64,000 nt of DNA, from the NCBI GenBank assembly GCA_001543015.1, contig LFLC01000010.1, positions 19,822-83,821 of the forward strand. The letters run 5' to 3'. The stretch is from Nitrosopumilus sp. LS_AOA (GTDB lineage: Archaea; Thermoproteota; Nitrososphaeria; Nitrososphaerales; Nitrosopumilaceae). The position numbers and the translations under genes were made by a program. Within the stretch, counting starts at the first letter, position 1. Each line of letters starts with the position of its first letter. Shown piece after piece: positions 1 through 9,241 of the stretch. The notes beneath the pieces were generated by a model. It was not told where the DNA came from. It was given only the letters and a program-made list of their open reading frames with translations, and made no database searches.

Positions 1-780
1 ACAATTGTTTATGGATTGGCTGATTTACTAGACCAAGAAAAAGGTTGGGGAATTAAAAAAGATACATTCAACTTTTTACGTCAAATGGAAGTGTTTGGGG
101 AAGAAACTTGGTTTAGAATTGGAGACAGAGATGCTGCAACTAATCTACTTAGAACAAACATGTTAAAAAATGGAAAAAATCTAAGTGACATTACAAAATG
201 GATGTGTAAGAAATTTGCAGTTACTGCAAACGTTATTCCAGTTACAGATAACACCATTGAAACAAGAATTACTACAAACAAAGGAGAATTACACTTGCAA
301 GAATACTGGGTAAAGTATAGAGGAATGGATAAAGTTGAAGGAATTCAATACATAGGTTCTGATAAAGCCCGTCCAAATCCTGAAGCAATAAATGCAATTC
401 ATGATGCAGATATAGTTATTTTAGCTCCAGGAAATCCATTGACATCGATTGGACCAATGTTACAAATTAAAGGAATTAGAAAAGAATTATCAAAAATTAA
501 AAGAAAGGTTGTGGCAATTAGCCCATTAATTGGAGACAATGCAATTAGTGGTCCAGCAGCAAAATATATGCAGGCTGCGGGAATAGAATCAAACGCATAT
601 GGATTAGCAAAAATGTATTCAGATGTATGCTCTAACATTATAGTTGATACTAAAGATAAAGCACTAGTAAAGAAAATTCAGAGTTTGGACATGAGAGTTT
701 TTGAAACAAAAATCACTATGAAAAATAAATTAGCAGAAGATGCATTAGCCAACTTTATCTTAAAACAAGTTCACGTGTAA
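1..780 (+). CDS. cofD: 2-phospho-L-lactate transferase CofD (5' partial)
   Basis: CofD transfers a phospholactyl (or related) group onto the deazaflavin Fo during coenzyme F420 synthesis in the cytoplasm. The reading frame is open to the first base, so the gene is cut by the window edge and its true start lies outside; about 260 codons are present of the roughly 300 usual for the family. The nucleotide-binding core is visible around the residues ILAPGNPLTSIGPML (bases 418-462), followed by an ISPLIGD segment. It ends one base before the TTG start of cofC, the expected partner, so the two are almost certainly co-transcribed. The TTG at 16 is only an internal in-frame codon, not a credible start. 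Confidence 0.93.
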   Translation, partial: TIVYGLADLLDQEKGWGIKKDTFNFLRQMEVFGEETWFRIGDRDAATNLLRTNMLKNGKNLSDITKWMCKKFAVTANVIPVTDNTIETRITTNKGELHLQEYWVKYRGMDKVEGIQYIGSDKARPNPEAINAIHDADIVILAPGNPLTSIGPMLQIKGIRKELSKIKRKVVAISPLIGDNAISGPAAKYMQAAGIESNAYGLAKMYSDVCSNIIVDTKDKALVKKIQSLDMRVFETKITMKNKLAEDALANFILKQVHV

Positions 781-781
781 T

Positions 782-1420
782 TTGAAAATAGCAGCAATTA
801 TTCCTGTAAAGACTTTCTCTAATGCAAAAACACGTTTAGATTTATCTCCGCAAAAAATAGAAGGGTTATGTAAAATTATGTTAGAGGAGATTTTACATAT
901 CATTTCCATATCTCCTCAAATTGAAAAAACAATCCTAGTAACAAAAGAGGAAAAAGCAATTGAGATTGGAAAAAAATTCAATGTAGTCATTATCAGAGAT
1001 GAGAAAGAAGAAAGTGTCAACAGTGCAGTAGCACTGGCAGACAAATATCTTTTAGAAAATAAATTTGATGCCTCAATTGTGTTCCCACAAGACATACCAT
1101 ATATCAAAACTCAAGATATCGATTTTATGCTAAAATATATGGCTCAACCAAATTTTGCCATAATTATACCATCCAGAAGATTTGATGGAACAAATGCCCT
1201 AGTAAGAATGCCAATTGATTTGATGAAGACACACTATGATGAAGATAGTTACAAAATCCATATGAATACTGCCAAAGAACATACACTAAATGTTGCAATG
1301 GTTTTTGTAAAAAGAATCATGTGGGATGTGGATAACAAAGAAGATTTAGAATTTCTATTAGAGCAAAACGATAAACCACAAATTGAAGCAAAAATCAGAG
1401 AACTTTTAGATTCAAACTAG
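782..1420 (+). CDS. cofC: 2-phospho-L-lactate guanylyltransferase CofC
   Basis: CofC activates 2-phospholactate (or phosphoenolpyruvate) with GTP to give the substrate used by CofD in F420 synthesis. The 212-residue protein begins MKIAAIIPVKTFSNAKTRL, the nucleotidyltransferase P-loop-like start typical of CofC, and has the expected VFPQDIPYI segment that holds a metal-binding Asp. The start is TTG, one base after the cofD stop, giving a tight cofD-cofC operon. Length is normal for the family. The other two F420 genes, cofG and cofH, are 18 kb away. Confidence 0.9.
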   Translation: MKIAAIIPVKTFSNAKTRLDLSPQKIEGLCKIMLEEILHIISISPQIEKTILVTKEEKAIEIGKKFNVVIIRDEKEESVNSAVALADKYLLENKFDASIVFPQDIPYIKTQDIDFMLKYMAQPNFAIIIPSRRFDGTNALVRMPIDLMKTHYDEDSYKIHMNTAKEHTLNVAMVFVKRIMWDVDNKEDLEFLLEQNDKPQIEAKIRELLDSN

Positions 1421-1523
1421 GAAAAAATAATTTTAAAGATAACAAGATCATTAAACGCATTAAGTAGAATCTGCTAGAATAACAGCGATTGTAATTAGAA
1501 ATAGTTGTAATGATTTGATAGTA

Positions 1524-2513
1524 TTAGATCTTTAAATTGGATTCTCGTCTTGAAAATATTTTACTAATAACCAAAACAGAAACAGAAAATACACCAGATA
1601 GCAATAACAAAATTTCCAAAGAAGACATCAAAGAGTGAGAGAAGGCATCCTCAATTGAAATTAAATTAATTTGTGCAATAAAATAAGCATAAGAAAATAC
1701 AAAGTAATTAGTTGCCCAATGAATTAACAGTGAAGCCACAAAACCATATCGTAAATAGACCCATCCCAATATTATACCACCAGCAGCAGCTTGTGCAAAT
1801 TTACCCTCACTCCAAGAATCACCAAAAGCAATATGTGCAAATCCAAAAAGAATTCCAACAAAAACAATCAAGATAATTGCTTTTTTAGAATCATATATTT
1901 CCAAATTTGCAGGACGCCATAAGCATCTGAGAAAATATTTTGGAGAAGCATTACTAGAATATAGTGCAAAAAGAGGAATTCCAATCAAAATTAAACGAAA
2001 ACCAAATTCTTCTATCAGAGGTGCAAGAGTAATATAAAAAAATTGAATTAAATCATTATCACCAAGTGGCGGAACAGTTACAATTCCAAATCCCTCTTGA
2101 ATGAAATTAATTAATAATGAAATTAAAATTAAAATTGAAAGCCATTTTGTGATTCCAACCATGTAATTTGATTGATATTCAAATTTTCCAAAAGAGATTA
2201 CTGATGAAAGTGATTTAAAAAATCCATGTTTTGGTCCAATTATTGAAATAGTAAAAAGAATAGCATAAAAAGTCCATAAAACAACAAAGACATCACCAAT
2301 AGTAACATCAGTAGGCATTTGATACAATTCAGTTCCATGAAATAATTCTAAATGTGTTAAAGGATAATCATAATTGATATCACCACCAATATCACTTTCA
2401 AAGACTAGAAAAATTCCAATTGGAAAAGATACTAAAAGTAAACCAAAAATTACAGATAATAATGCAGTGTAAGGAATTCCAAGAGCTTGTAAAATTTTAT
2501 TTGAATTTTGCAA
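1524..2513 (-). CDS. CPBP-family intramembrane metalloprotease (CAAX protease-like)
   Basis: A multi-pass membrane protein of 329 residues with the motifs of the CPBP/Abi intramembrane protease family: EEFGFR (E168-E169 and R173), FGFAHIAFG (H227) and LLIHWATN (H265). These are the catalytic or metal-binding positions of the family. Several hydrophobic helices occur before and between the motifs, and the C-terminal tail is basic. Substrates of archaeal members are unknown. It starts 6 bp after the aIF1 gene on the same strand, so the two may share a transcript. Family assignment is firm; substrate cannot be inferred. Confidence 0.85.
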   Translation of the reverse strand: MQNSNKILQALGIPYTALLSVIFGLLLVSFPIGIFLVFESDIGGDINYDYPLTHLELFHGTELYQMPTDVTIGDVFVVLWTFYAILFTISIIGPKHGFFKSLSSVISFGKFEYQSNYMVGITKWLSILILISLLINFIQEGFGIVTVPPLGDNDLIQFFYITLAPLIEEFGFRLILIGIPLFALYSSNASPKYFLRCLWRPANLEIYDSKKAIILIVFVGILFGFAHIAFGDSWSEGKFAQAAAGGIILGWVYLRYGFVASLLIHWATNYFVFSYAYFIAQINLISIEDAFSHSLMSSLEILLLLSGVFSVSVLVISKIFSRRESNLKI

Positions 2514-2519
2514 TTTGTT

Positions 2520-2828
2520 CTAATGTAGTTCTATAGTATCTGCTGCAAAGCCCAGATTAATCAAAGTCTCTTTAATGGTATCTCGATGATCACCTTGTAA
2601 AAAGACATAACCTTCTTTTGCAGTTCCCCCACATGCATATTTATTTTTGAGACTTTTTGCAACAGATTCTAAATTATTTAACTTAGGATCTAATCCCTCA
2701 ATCATAGTACCTTTTTTCTTAAATCGTCTTGTTTCTAATCGAATTATTATTTTAGTACTGTCTTTGGCAAGTTCACCACAAGCACACAAGTCTTCTGGAA
2801 GACCACAAGTATTACAAATTACTGCCAT
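2520..2828 (-). CDS. translation initiation factor aIF1 (SUI1/eIF1 family)
   Basis: A 102-residue SUI1-domain protein. aIF1 binds the small ribosomal subunit near the P site and helps start-codon selection. The core RRFKKKGTMIEGLD ... KNKYACGGTAKEG ... LQGDHRD is the diagnostic family signature. The N-terminus adds four cysteines (CNTCG and CACG), suggesting a small zinc-binding extension, as seen in archaeal homologues. Length is normal. It lies upstream of and is co-directional with the CPBP protease gene. Confidence 0.93.
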   Translation of the reverse strand: MAVICNTCGLPEDLCACGELAKDSTKIIIRLETRRFKKKGTMIEGLDPKLNNLESVAKSLKNKYACGGTAKEGYVFLQGDHRDTIKETLINLGFAADTIELH

Positions 2829-2932
2829 ACGTTCGAAATCACATCAATTTCACGCACTATTAAGCCTTGTTTGAATAGTAACAATCTATTAAAAATAAGG
2901 AGATTTTTTAGATAGAAAGTCAAAGAAAAGTT

Positions 2933-3265
2933 GTGACCGAAGATCTTACAAGAAAAGCTGCTGAAATGTTACTAAATGGAGCAACATTACTTAGTGATCC
3001 TTGTCCATATTGTAAAGGGGTAAGAGTGATGAAAGATGGGCATGCATTATGCATCAGTTGTGGTCGTGAACCTGAAAAAAAACAAGTTCCACAAAAAGAC
3101 ATACAACAATCAAAAAAATCACCATTAGAAGAGACATTGGATAAAAAAATGTTAGATCTTTCAAAAGAATTAGAGCAGGAAAAAGATCATGAAAAACAGC
3201 AAAAAATTCTAAAATCTATTAATTCAGTACTAGAAACAATAGAAAAAATCAAAGGAAAACAATAA
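2933..3265 (+). CDS. Sjogren's syndrome/scleroderma autoantigen 1 (p27)-like zinc protein
   Basis: A 110-residue protein whose N-terminal half matches the archaeal autoantigen-p27 family: KAAEMLLNGATLLSDPCPYC followed by a CISCG knuckle, making a four-Cys zinc ribbon. The C-terminal half is a charged predicted coiled coil. The start is GTG at 2933. It is followed directly by the Sec61-beta gene. Biochemical function in archaea is not established; the zinc ribbon suggests protein or nucleic-acid binding. Confidence 0.8.
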   Translation: MTEDLTRKAAEMLLNGATLLSDPCPYCKGVRVMKDGHALCISCGREPEKKQVPQKDIQQSKKSPLEETLDKKMLDLSKELEQEKDHEKQQKILKSINSVLETIEKIKGKQ

Positions 3266-3297
3266 AGTTTTTATGTTAAAATTTGTCATGTCGAATT

Positions 3298-3462
3298 ATG
3301 AGTAGTAAGAAAGCAGCACCACTTCCAGCATCAAGTGGGGGGCTCATGAGATTCTTTGAGGATGAGACAAAAGGCTTCAAAATTGATCCAAGAATAGTGA
3401 TATCAGTTCCAATTAGCTTAATTGTAGTTTCATGGGCAATTGACATATTTTTAGCTCCGTGA
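3298..3462 (+). CDS. protein translocase subunit Sec61-beta (SecG, archaeal)
   Basis: A 54-residue tail-anchored protein. It begins MSSKKAAPLPASSGGLMRFF, the basic cytoplasmic segment conserved in archaeal and eukaryotic Sec61-beta, then a FKIDPRIVI linker and one transmembrane helix ending at the stop. Sec61-beta is the small accessory subunit of the SecYE translocon. It sits 7 bp upstream of the DUF2070 membrane protein gene, an association common in archaea. Confidence 0.9.
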   Translation: MSSKKAAPLPASSGGLMRFFEDETKGFKIDPRIVISVPISLIVVSWAIDIFLAP

Positions 3463-3469
3463 ACAAACC

Positions 3470-5215
3470 ATGGAAGATTCAGATGATGTTTCAAACATAC
3501 ACAATAGATTTTCCCTTACACTAGTTAATCCATCATCACATTATTTTTCTCTTGTAGGTTCATTATCAGTAGCTTTAGTAATTGTACTTTCAACATATTT
3601 GGGTTATTTGAATAATTTATCAATTAATGAAATGTTGTTTAGAATACCAGCAGTAATTGGAGTTTTAGTGGTATTACAATTATTAGACAAGAGATTCTCA
3701 AAGAAAAAAGAATATTCAAAGTCATTACATTCATCTCTTTTTGGAAATATGTTATGGGTGGTAACTCTCTTGTTGGGATTACTTGCAAGTGTTGTGTTAT
3801 CAAAAGAAACATCAGTGTTTTTTATTACTTTTGGAATGATTCTTTTTGCAAGTTTTAGAATAGGAATTTACACTACAGTGTTGGGTGCAAGTCTCAAAAA
3901 AGCATTAGCCATTTGTTTCATTCAACCATTAGTAATGTTTTTGGTATTAATTCCACAAGATATGTGGTTTTCAATGCTTACTGATCCGATTGCATTGGGA
4001 TACGGAATATCATTTTTAATAATTGCGTGTTCATGGTCACTAGTTACAGATAGAGCTGGAAGGCCAGGAATGAAGAGTACTCATAAAACTATTCAAGCAT
4101 ATTTGGCATCGCAAGGAAATGATTTTGATGATGCTGAAAAACTCATGGAGGAGCGCTCTAGTGAAACAAGTGTAACCACATCACAATTAAGATTGTCATC
4201 ACCAAATGGCGATACAGAATTTAGAATGGTATTACCAGAGATACATCCAGGACCATATCATCCAGTAGGTGGAAGTAACATCCCATATTTGATTTACAAA
4301 AATTTATCTTCATCAGCAATGGTTATGCATAGTATTTCAGATCATGCACTAAATTTACCATCAAGAAATGAAGTTGAAAATTATTTAAAAAATTTAGAAA
4401 ACAGTACAGTAAAGGAAGAAGGGTTAAAATGTACAGAACCAGTAATAGTTCAAATAAACAAAGCTAGAGTTACAGGGGTATTATTTGGAAATAATCCATT
4501 ATTGTTTTTGTCATTATCTCCACATGGAATGGAGGATATTCCAAATTATATGAAAACAGAAATTGATCAATATGGAAAAAATAGAAATTATTCTAGAATG
4601 ATGATAATTGATTGTCACAATGCAATGGGTGAGGAAATTTCCAAAGAAGATGGGGAAGATATGTTAAAAGCTGCAAAATCTTGTTTGGATACTCTAATTA
4701 CAAAAGATAGTTTTCCAATTGAGTTTGGGTATGAAAATTCTGATGATATGGATGTGTGGGCTGAAGATTTAGGTATGGGTGGAATTGGAGTTGTTTGTCT
4801 CAAAATAAATGAAAAAAAGTATTTTCTTGGATGGGCTGATGCCAACAATATGGAAAATGGGATAAGAGAGAAAATAATTAGTAATTTTTCAAAAGAAGGT
4901 TATCAATTATTAGAGATTTGTACATCAGATACACATTATGCAGCAGTTAAGCCTAGAAACAGAAATGGATACTACCAATTGGGGTTAATCACAAATGCAG
5001 ATAAACTCTCAAAATGGTTTTTAAAAATTGCAAAAAAATCAGAAACAACTACAACGTCTGCAAAATTTGAAATTTTAGAAAATGAAACTACAGTCAAAGT
5101 CATGGGAAAAGAAATCTATGAGGATTATTCAAAAGCCCTTGATAAATCTCTGAAAATCACCAAAATTTTTGTCTTGGGGTGTGTGTTGCTATTTGTTTCT
5201 AGTCTTTTCCTATAG
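3470..5215 (+). CDS. DUF2070 family membrane protein
   Basis: A 581-residue membrane protein of the archaeal DUF2070 family. The first ~180 residues contain about six hydrophobic helices. A large soluble domain follows, with conserved stretches PEIHPGPYHPVGGSNIP, DCHNAMGEE and SDTHYAA, whose His/Asp/Glu residues look metal-binding or catalytic. A single C-terminal helix (about residues 562-580) returns to the membrane. It follows sec61-beta closely. The function of the family is unknown; the HPGP and DCHN motifs suggest a hydrolase (inference). Its 3' end overlaps the convergent nuclease gene by 17 bp. Confidence 0.85.
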   Translation: MEDSDDVSNIHNRFSLTLVNPSSHYFSLVGSLSVALVIVLSTYLGYLNNLSINEMLFRIPAVIGVLVVLQLLDKRFSKKKEYSKSLHSSLFGNMLWVVTLLLGLLASVVLSKETSVFFITFGMILFASFRIGIYTTVLGASLKKALAICFIQPLVMFLVLIPQDMWFSMLTDPIALGYGISFLIIACSWSLVTDRAGRPGMKSTHKTIQAYLASQGNDFDDAEKLMEERSSETSVTTSQLRLSSPNGDTEFRMVLPEIHPGPYHPVGGSNIPYLIYKNLSSSAMVMHSISDHALNLPSRNEVENYLKNLENSTVKEEGLKCTEPVIVQINKARVTGVLFGNNPLLFLSLSPHGMEDIPNYMKTEIDQYGKNRNYSRMMIIDCHNAMGEEISKEDGEDMLKAAKSCLDTLITKDSFPIEFGYENSDDMDVWAEDLGMGGIGVVCLKINEKKYFLGWADANNMENGIREKIISNFSKEGYQLLEICTSDTHYAAVKPRNRNGYYQLGLITNADKLSKWFLKIAKKSETTTTSAKFEILENETTVKVMGKEIYEDYSKALDKSLKITKIFVLGCVLLFVSSLFL

Positions 5216-5834
5216 TTTTCATTTGATCAATATTTCCATAAAATTCATCAATAAATGAGGAGAATTGAAAAATTGGAACTATTGGGACATTGTCAATAAA
5301 ATTGATTTTATCTTGGTATAATGTTACAATTACAGGTACCGCAGTTGCACCCGGAGTTTTTTCAACATATTTTTTAGTTCTGTCAATCTGTTTTTTTACA
5401 GCATTAGTTAGAGAAGAAGTGCTATAGCGTTTCCAATGTTTACAATCAATCAAGATAGCAATTCCAAGTCGAATTCCAATCACATCAATTTCCATTCGTG
5501 GTTTTGTTAAAATCATATTTTTTATTACAGCAAAATCTTTTGAAGATAAAATTTCAGCAGTTAATCCTTCAAAATCCCTCCAATCCAAAGCAATGGAAAT
5601 ATCATCAATTGGAAATCCATTTTCAAGTAAAGCAACTGCAATTTTTAGTTTGTCAGATACTTCAAAATAATAAAAATTATCTTGTTTTGAACCAATATCA
5701 TTTTTAATAAATTCATCTAAAATTGTTTTAGAGTCAATTGAATTAATTTTAGTGACTGCAGAAAAATCAGCAACAGAAACACCACCAGGAATGATACCTT
5801 GTAGTCCAACAATCATGTTATGATTAACTTTCAT
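5199..5834 (-). CDS. PD-(D/E)XK nuclease-fold protein with N-terminal winged helix
   Basis: A 211-residue protein. Residues ~1-80 look like a winged-helix/HTH domain. Residues ~85-180 carry the restriction-endonuclease-like pattern: FEGLTAEIL (helix with Glu), EIDVIG (D117), ILIDCKHW (D130 and K132, the D-x-K catalytic pair), then a Q-rich helix and a strand. This resembles Mrr-type or archaeal Holliday-resolvase-like nucleases acting on DNA. No methylase or other restriction partner is nearby, so a repair or genome-maintenance role is likelier than restriction (inference). It overlaps the 3' end of the DUF2070 gene. Confidence 0.7.
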   Translation of the reverse strand: MKVNHNMIVGLQGIIPGGVSVADFSAVTKINSIDSKTILDEFIKNDIGSKQDNFYYFEVSDKLKIAVALLENGFPIDDISIALDWRDFEGLTAEILSSKDFAVIKNMILTKPRMEIDVIGIRLGIAILIDCKHWKRYSTSSLTNAVKKQIDRTKKYVEKTPGATAVPVIVTLYQDKINFIDNVPIVPIFQFSSFIDEFYGNIDQMKTIGKD

Positions 5835-5900
5835 CTACAATTTTTCATTGACATGCAGAATTTAGGTTTTAGGAGACACAGATATTTCAGTATAGGTTGA

Positions 5901-6176
5901 TTAATTTTCATTTTCTCCTTCATGAATTAATTGAAGCTTTGATGTAAGAAAACTTTGGAATGTGATTTCCATAGGTGTTGATGAATGTGAAACAATGTTC
6001 TGACTTTGAATAATTTCTTTTTCCAATCGTTCCCTAATTACTTGATCATTTAAGATTTGGTGTTTTAATGAAATTGCTTGTTTTCTGTTTTTTGTGTATA
6101 TTTGAATCCAACAATATCCAGTTTGACTATCATCAATTTCTATTTCAGTAATTTTCATATTATGATTAGTATACAT
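5901..6176 (-). CDS. conserved hypothetical protein, 91 aa
   Basis: Not recognised. A soluble 91-residue protein with an alternating hydrophobic N-terminal half (MKITEIEIDDSQTGYCWIQ) suggesting beta strands, followed by a charged helix (QVIRERLEKEIIQSQ). It may start at the internal ATG six codons downstream. Intergenic spacing is normal and codon use resembles the neighbours, so it is probably a real small gene, but no role can be given. Confidence 0.5.
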   Translation of the reverse strand: MYTNHNMKITEIEIDDSQTGYCWIQIYTKNRKQAISLKHQILNDQVIRERLEKEIIQSQNIVSHSSTPMEITFQSFLTSKLQLIHEGENEN

Positions 6177-6264
6177 TTACCTTTTAGGGTTTTAATTTTT
6201 TTTAGAAATTAGATTTTCAGAGGATTTGATATAGGTTTTATTACAAGCATCTAAAATTAAGAAT

Positions 6265-8724
6265 ATGAAAAAATTGCTAGTAATCCTACTAGCTTTAACA
6301 GCGATTACAGTTTTACAAAGTGATTCCTTTGCAGAAAAAAATACGTTTTTTGATTCAATCAAATTTATTCAGTATTTAGATGAGAATACAGCCCTTGAAG
6401 AAGTAAGAAATGGTAATCTTGATGTGTATTATTACACAATTTCACCAGATAGACTAGAAACACATCAAGCAAGAGAGGGATTACAAGTATTTGATTCCAC
6501 TGGAGGCTCATACAGCATACTTGTCAACCCCGCAGAATCTGAAAAATTCAATCCATTTTCAAGTAAAGAGATTAGATTTGCTTTGAATTATTTGGTGGAT
6601 AGAAAATTAATTGTAAATGAGTTAATGGGAGGATATGGCGCTCCAATTATTTCATACTATAGTCCATCAGAGCCAGAATATCTGACAATCATTAAAGAAT
6701 TAGAGTCATTTAGTTTCAAATACAATCCGGCACTAGCAAATGAAATTATCACCAAAGTACTCAAAGAAAAAGGAGCAAAGAAAATAAATGAAAAGTGGTT
6801 AATGGATGAAAACCCAATTGAGATAACCATGTTTATCAGAAGTGATGATCCAGTTAGAAAATCAATTGGAGAGATTTTAGCAGTGGAATTTGAAAAGATT
6901 GGATTCGCGGTAAAAAAGGAATATGGTGATCTTAACAAGGCATTTGTAATTGTATATGGTTCGAATCCATCTGACTTGAAATGGAGTTTATACACGGAAG
7001 GATGGGCGCGTTCAGCATTTGTAAAATATGATTCCATAGGATTAGCACAAATGTATTCCCCATGGTTTTCAAATATGCCAGGATTCAATGACCCAACATA
7101 TTGGAATTATGAAAATGAAAAGATGGATGAGTTAACTCAAAAAATATACACAGGTAATTTTGAATCATCTGAAAAAAGATCAGAGTTAATTCAAGAAGCA
7201 GTAGTTGAGGGAATTAATGAATCAGTTAGAATTTTTTTGGCAAGTAAAATTGATCAATATGTTGTAAATGAAAAAGTAAGTGGAATAGTTAATGATTTTG
7301 GAGCAGGAGTGCCCAGTAGATTTACACCAATAAATGCACAAAGTAATGAAGATGAATTAGTAATTGGGGTAAAGCAAATCTATCAAGGTGCATGGAATCC
7401 AGTAATGGGGTTAACTGATAGTTATAGTAGGCACATTTGGGGGATAATTTCAGATCCTGGTGTATTCAAACATCCATTTACAGGAGAAACATTTCCAATC
7501 AGAGCGCAATGGGTAGTAGAAACTGCAGGACCAAATGAAAAACTCAAGGTTCCACAAGAAGCAAAAATGTGGAATGCTGAATTACATCAATGGCAAAAGG
7601 TATCTTCAGATACACTTGCAACAAGTAAAGTATCATTTGATTTTGAGTTTAGTAATTGGCATAATGGACAAATGATGGATATGAATGATATTTTACATTC
7701 ACTATACTTTACAGTAGAATGGGGAACTCAAACTGATGAAAATGATAAAACTTTTGATACAGAATTTACCCCAAGAGCTGCTCAAAGTATAGAAACAATT
7801 ATCGGAGTGATTCCAATTGATGAGAATACACTTGAAGTGTATGTAGATTATTGGCATTTTGATGAAGGTGAAATTGCTGACTGGGCGATATTATGGAATA
7901 CGATGCCATGGGAAATTTCAACTGCGATGGAGAAGGCAGTAATTGATGGCAAAGTGTCATTTTCTAGATCAGGGGCTACAAGTAAAAATATCAATTGGCT
8001 TTCGTTAATCGTTCCAAATGATGCAAAAATGATTAAAGAGAATTTACAAGAACTAAAGGATGAAAATTATATTCCAAAAGCATTTGAAGAGAATTATCAA
8101 AGTTTAGAATATTACAAAAAAAGATATGATGCATCAATCAAATGGATTGAAACCAATAATCATGCAGTGATAAGTAATGGTCCATTTTATTTAGAATCAT
8201 ATTCACCAGAATCTAGAACAATTACAGTAAAAACATTTGAAGATGATTCATATCCATTTAAAATTGGAAAGTGGTCTGAATTTGAGAATGTGGAATTTCC
8301 AATGATTAAAAAAATAGATTTAAAAAAAGTCATAAAGAAAGGAGATGAACTCAAAATAGGCATAAAAATAGTAAATTCTGATTCAATTTTATATTTTTTA
8401 ACAAATAATGAAGGAGACTTGATTGCAACCGAATCATTCAAAGTAATTGATGAGGAAATGATAATTAATTTATCAGCAGAGCAAACAAAAAAATTAGGAA
8501 TTGGTGCAAACAACATCAAAATTTTTGCAATGTCTAATTCAGTTTTAAAACCAGATTATTTTGAATCAAGTTTTATTGTAACTAATCAAAAAATAGAATT
8601 ACCAACTAGTAGTATTGATATGATTGAATTTTCAGAAGACGAGTCTAATTATGAAATTTGGATTATTCCAATAATCATAATTATTGGAGTTATGATTTAT
8701 CTAAAAAAGAGACAGTCACACTAG
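6265..8724 (+). CDS. membrane-anchored family-5 extracellular solute-binding protein
   Basis: An 819-residue exported protein. It has a signal peptide (MKKLLVILLALTAITVLQ), a large domain of the SBP_bac_5 type (oligopeptide/nickel-binding class; the segment IRFALNYLVDRKLIV is characteristic), and a C-terminal helix (~residues 795-812) ending in KKRQSH that would hold it at the outer membrane face. Such proteins normally deliver peptides or similar ligands to an ABC transporter, but no permease or ATPase gene is adjacent. It overlaps the convergent Tsr3 gene by 9 bp. Ligand unknown. Confidence 0.8.
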   Translation: MKKLLVILLALTAITVLQSDSFAEKNTFFDSIKFIQYLDENTALEEVRNGNLDVYYYTISPDRLETHQAREGLQVFDSTGGSYSILVNPAESEKFNPFSSKEIRFALNYLVDRKLIVNELMGGYGAPIISYYSPSEPEYLTIIKELESFSFKYNPALANEIITKVLKEKGAKKINEKWLMDENPIEITMFIRSDDPVRKSIGEILAVEFEKIGFAVKKEYGDLNKAFVIVYGSNPSDLKWSLYTEGWARSAFVKYDSIGLAQMYSPWFSNMPGFNDPTYWNYENEKMDELTQKIYTGNFESSEKRSELIQEAVVEGINESVRIFLASKIDQYVVNEKVSGIVNDFGAGVPSRFTPINAQSNEDELVIGVKQIYQGAWNPVMGLTDSYSRHIWGIISDPGVFKHPFTGETFPIRAQWVVETAGPNEKLKVPQEAKMWNAELHQWQKVSSDTLATSKVSFDFEFSNWHNGQMMDMNDILHSLYFTVEWGTQTDENDKTFDTEFTPRAAQSIETIIGVIPIDENTLEVYVDYWHFDEGEIADWAILWNTMPWEISTAMEKAVIDGKVSFSRSGATSKNINWLSLIVPNDAKMIKENLQELKDENYIPKAFEENYQSLEYYKKRYDASIKWIETNNHAVISNGPFYLESYSPESRTITVKTFEDDSYPFKIGKWSEFENVEFPMIKKIDLKKVIKKGDELKIGIKIVNSDSILYFLTNNEGDLIATESFKVIDEEMIINLSAEQTKKLGIGANNIKIFAMSNSVLKPDYFESSFIVTNQKIELPTSSIDMIEFSEDESNYEIWIIPIIIIIGVMIYLKKRQSH

Positions 8725-9207
8725 ATGATAATCTTTAAGAATAGATTGAATTTGTTCTTCATTTTCAAGTTTAGAGTATTCATCTAATAGATTTTGATTG
8801 AGTTCATAGAAGGTATGACCCCATTTGAATTTATCAAGTAATTCTAAACTTTGTTCCTTAAATCCTAAAATAAACAATGATGCAGACAATGCTTCTGCAG
8901 TTGTAAGTTTGTTAAGTTTTGAATAATTCACAGGGTTCCCTGCCAATAAGGGTGGAAGTTTTCGTTTAATTCCATTAAATTTTTTAGAAAATGCCTGATC
9001 AGCTAAATTCCAAGAGCAATCAATTCCAACAATAGTGTTAATTAAAGATCTATCTTTAGGTATCAAAGTTTTCTTTGAGAATGGATCCAAAACCATTCCA
9101 CGATTACCAATTTTTTTTATATTTTGAGCAAGGCCAAATTTAACCATCTTGGCTGCTGTACATTTTTTTGGATCATCTTGATAAAACATCAAAACTTGTA
9201 ATTTCAT
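8716..9207 (-). CDS. Tsr3-type rRNA aminocarboxypropyltransferase (DUF367)
   Basis: A 163-residue DUF367 protein. The family includes yeast Tsr3, which adds the aminocarboxypropyl group from S-adenosylmethionine to a hypermodified uridine in small-subunit rRNA. Visible signatures are KCTAAKMVKFG near the N-terminus, GMVLDPFSKK, VGIDCSWN and RKLPPLLAGNPVNYSK, then TAEALSASLFILGF. Length matches archaeal members, which lack the long eukaryotic C-terminal tail. It is convergent with the solute-binding protein gene. Confidence 0.88.
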   Translation of the reverse strand: MKLQVLMFYQDDPKKCTAAKMVKFGLAQNIKKIGNRGMVLDPFSKKTLIPKDRSLINTIVGIDCSWNLADQAFSKKFNGIKRKLPPLLAGNPVNYSKLNKLTTAEALSASLFILGFKEQSLELLDKFKWGHTFYELNQNLLDEYSKLENEEQIQSILKDYHLV

Positions 9208-9241
9208 ATCAATAAATTAGAAAATGAATGGTATTTTGAAT

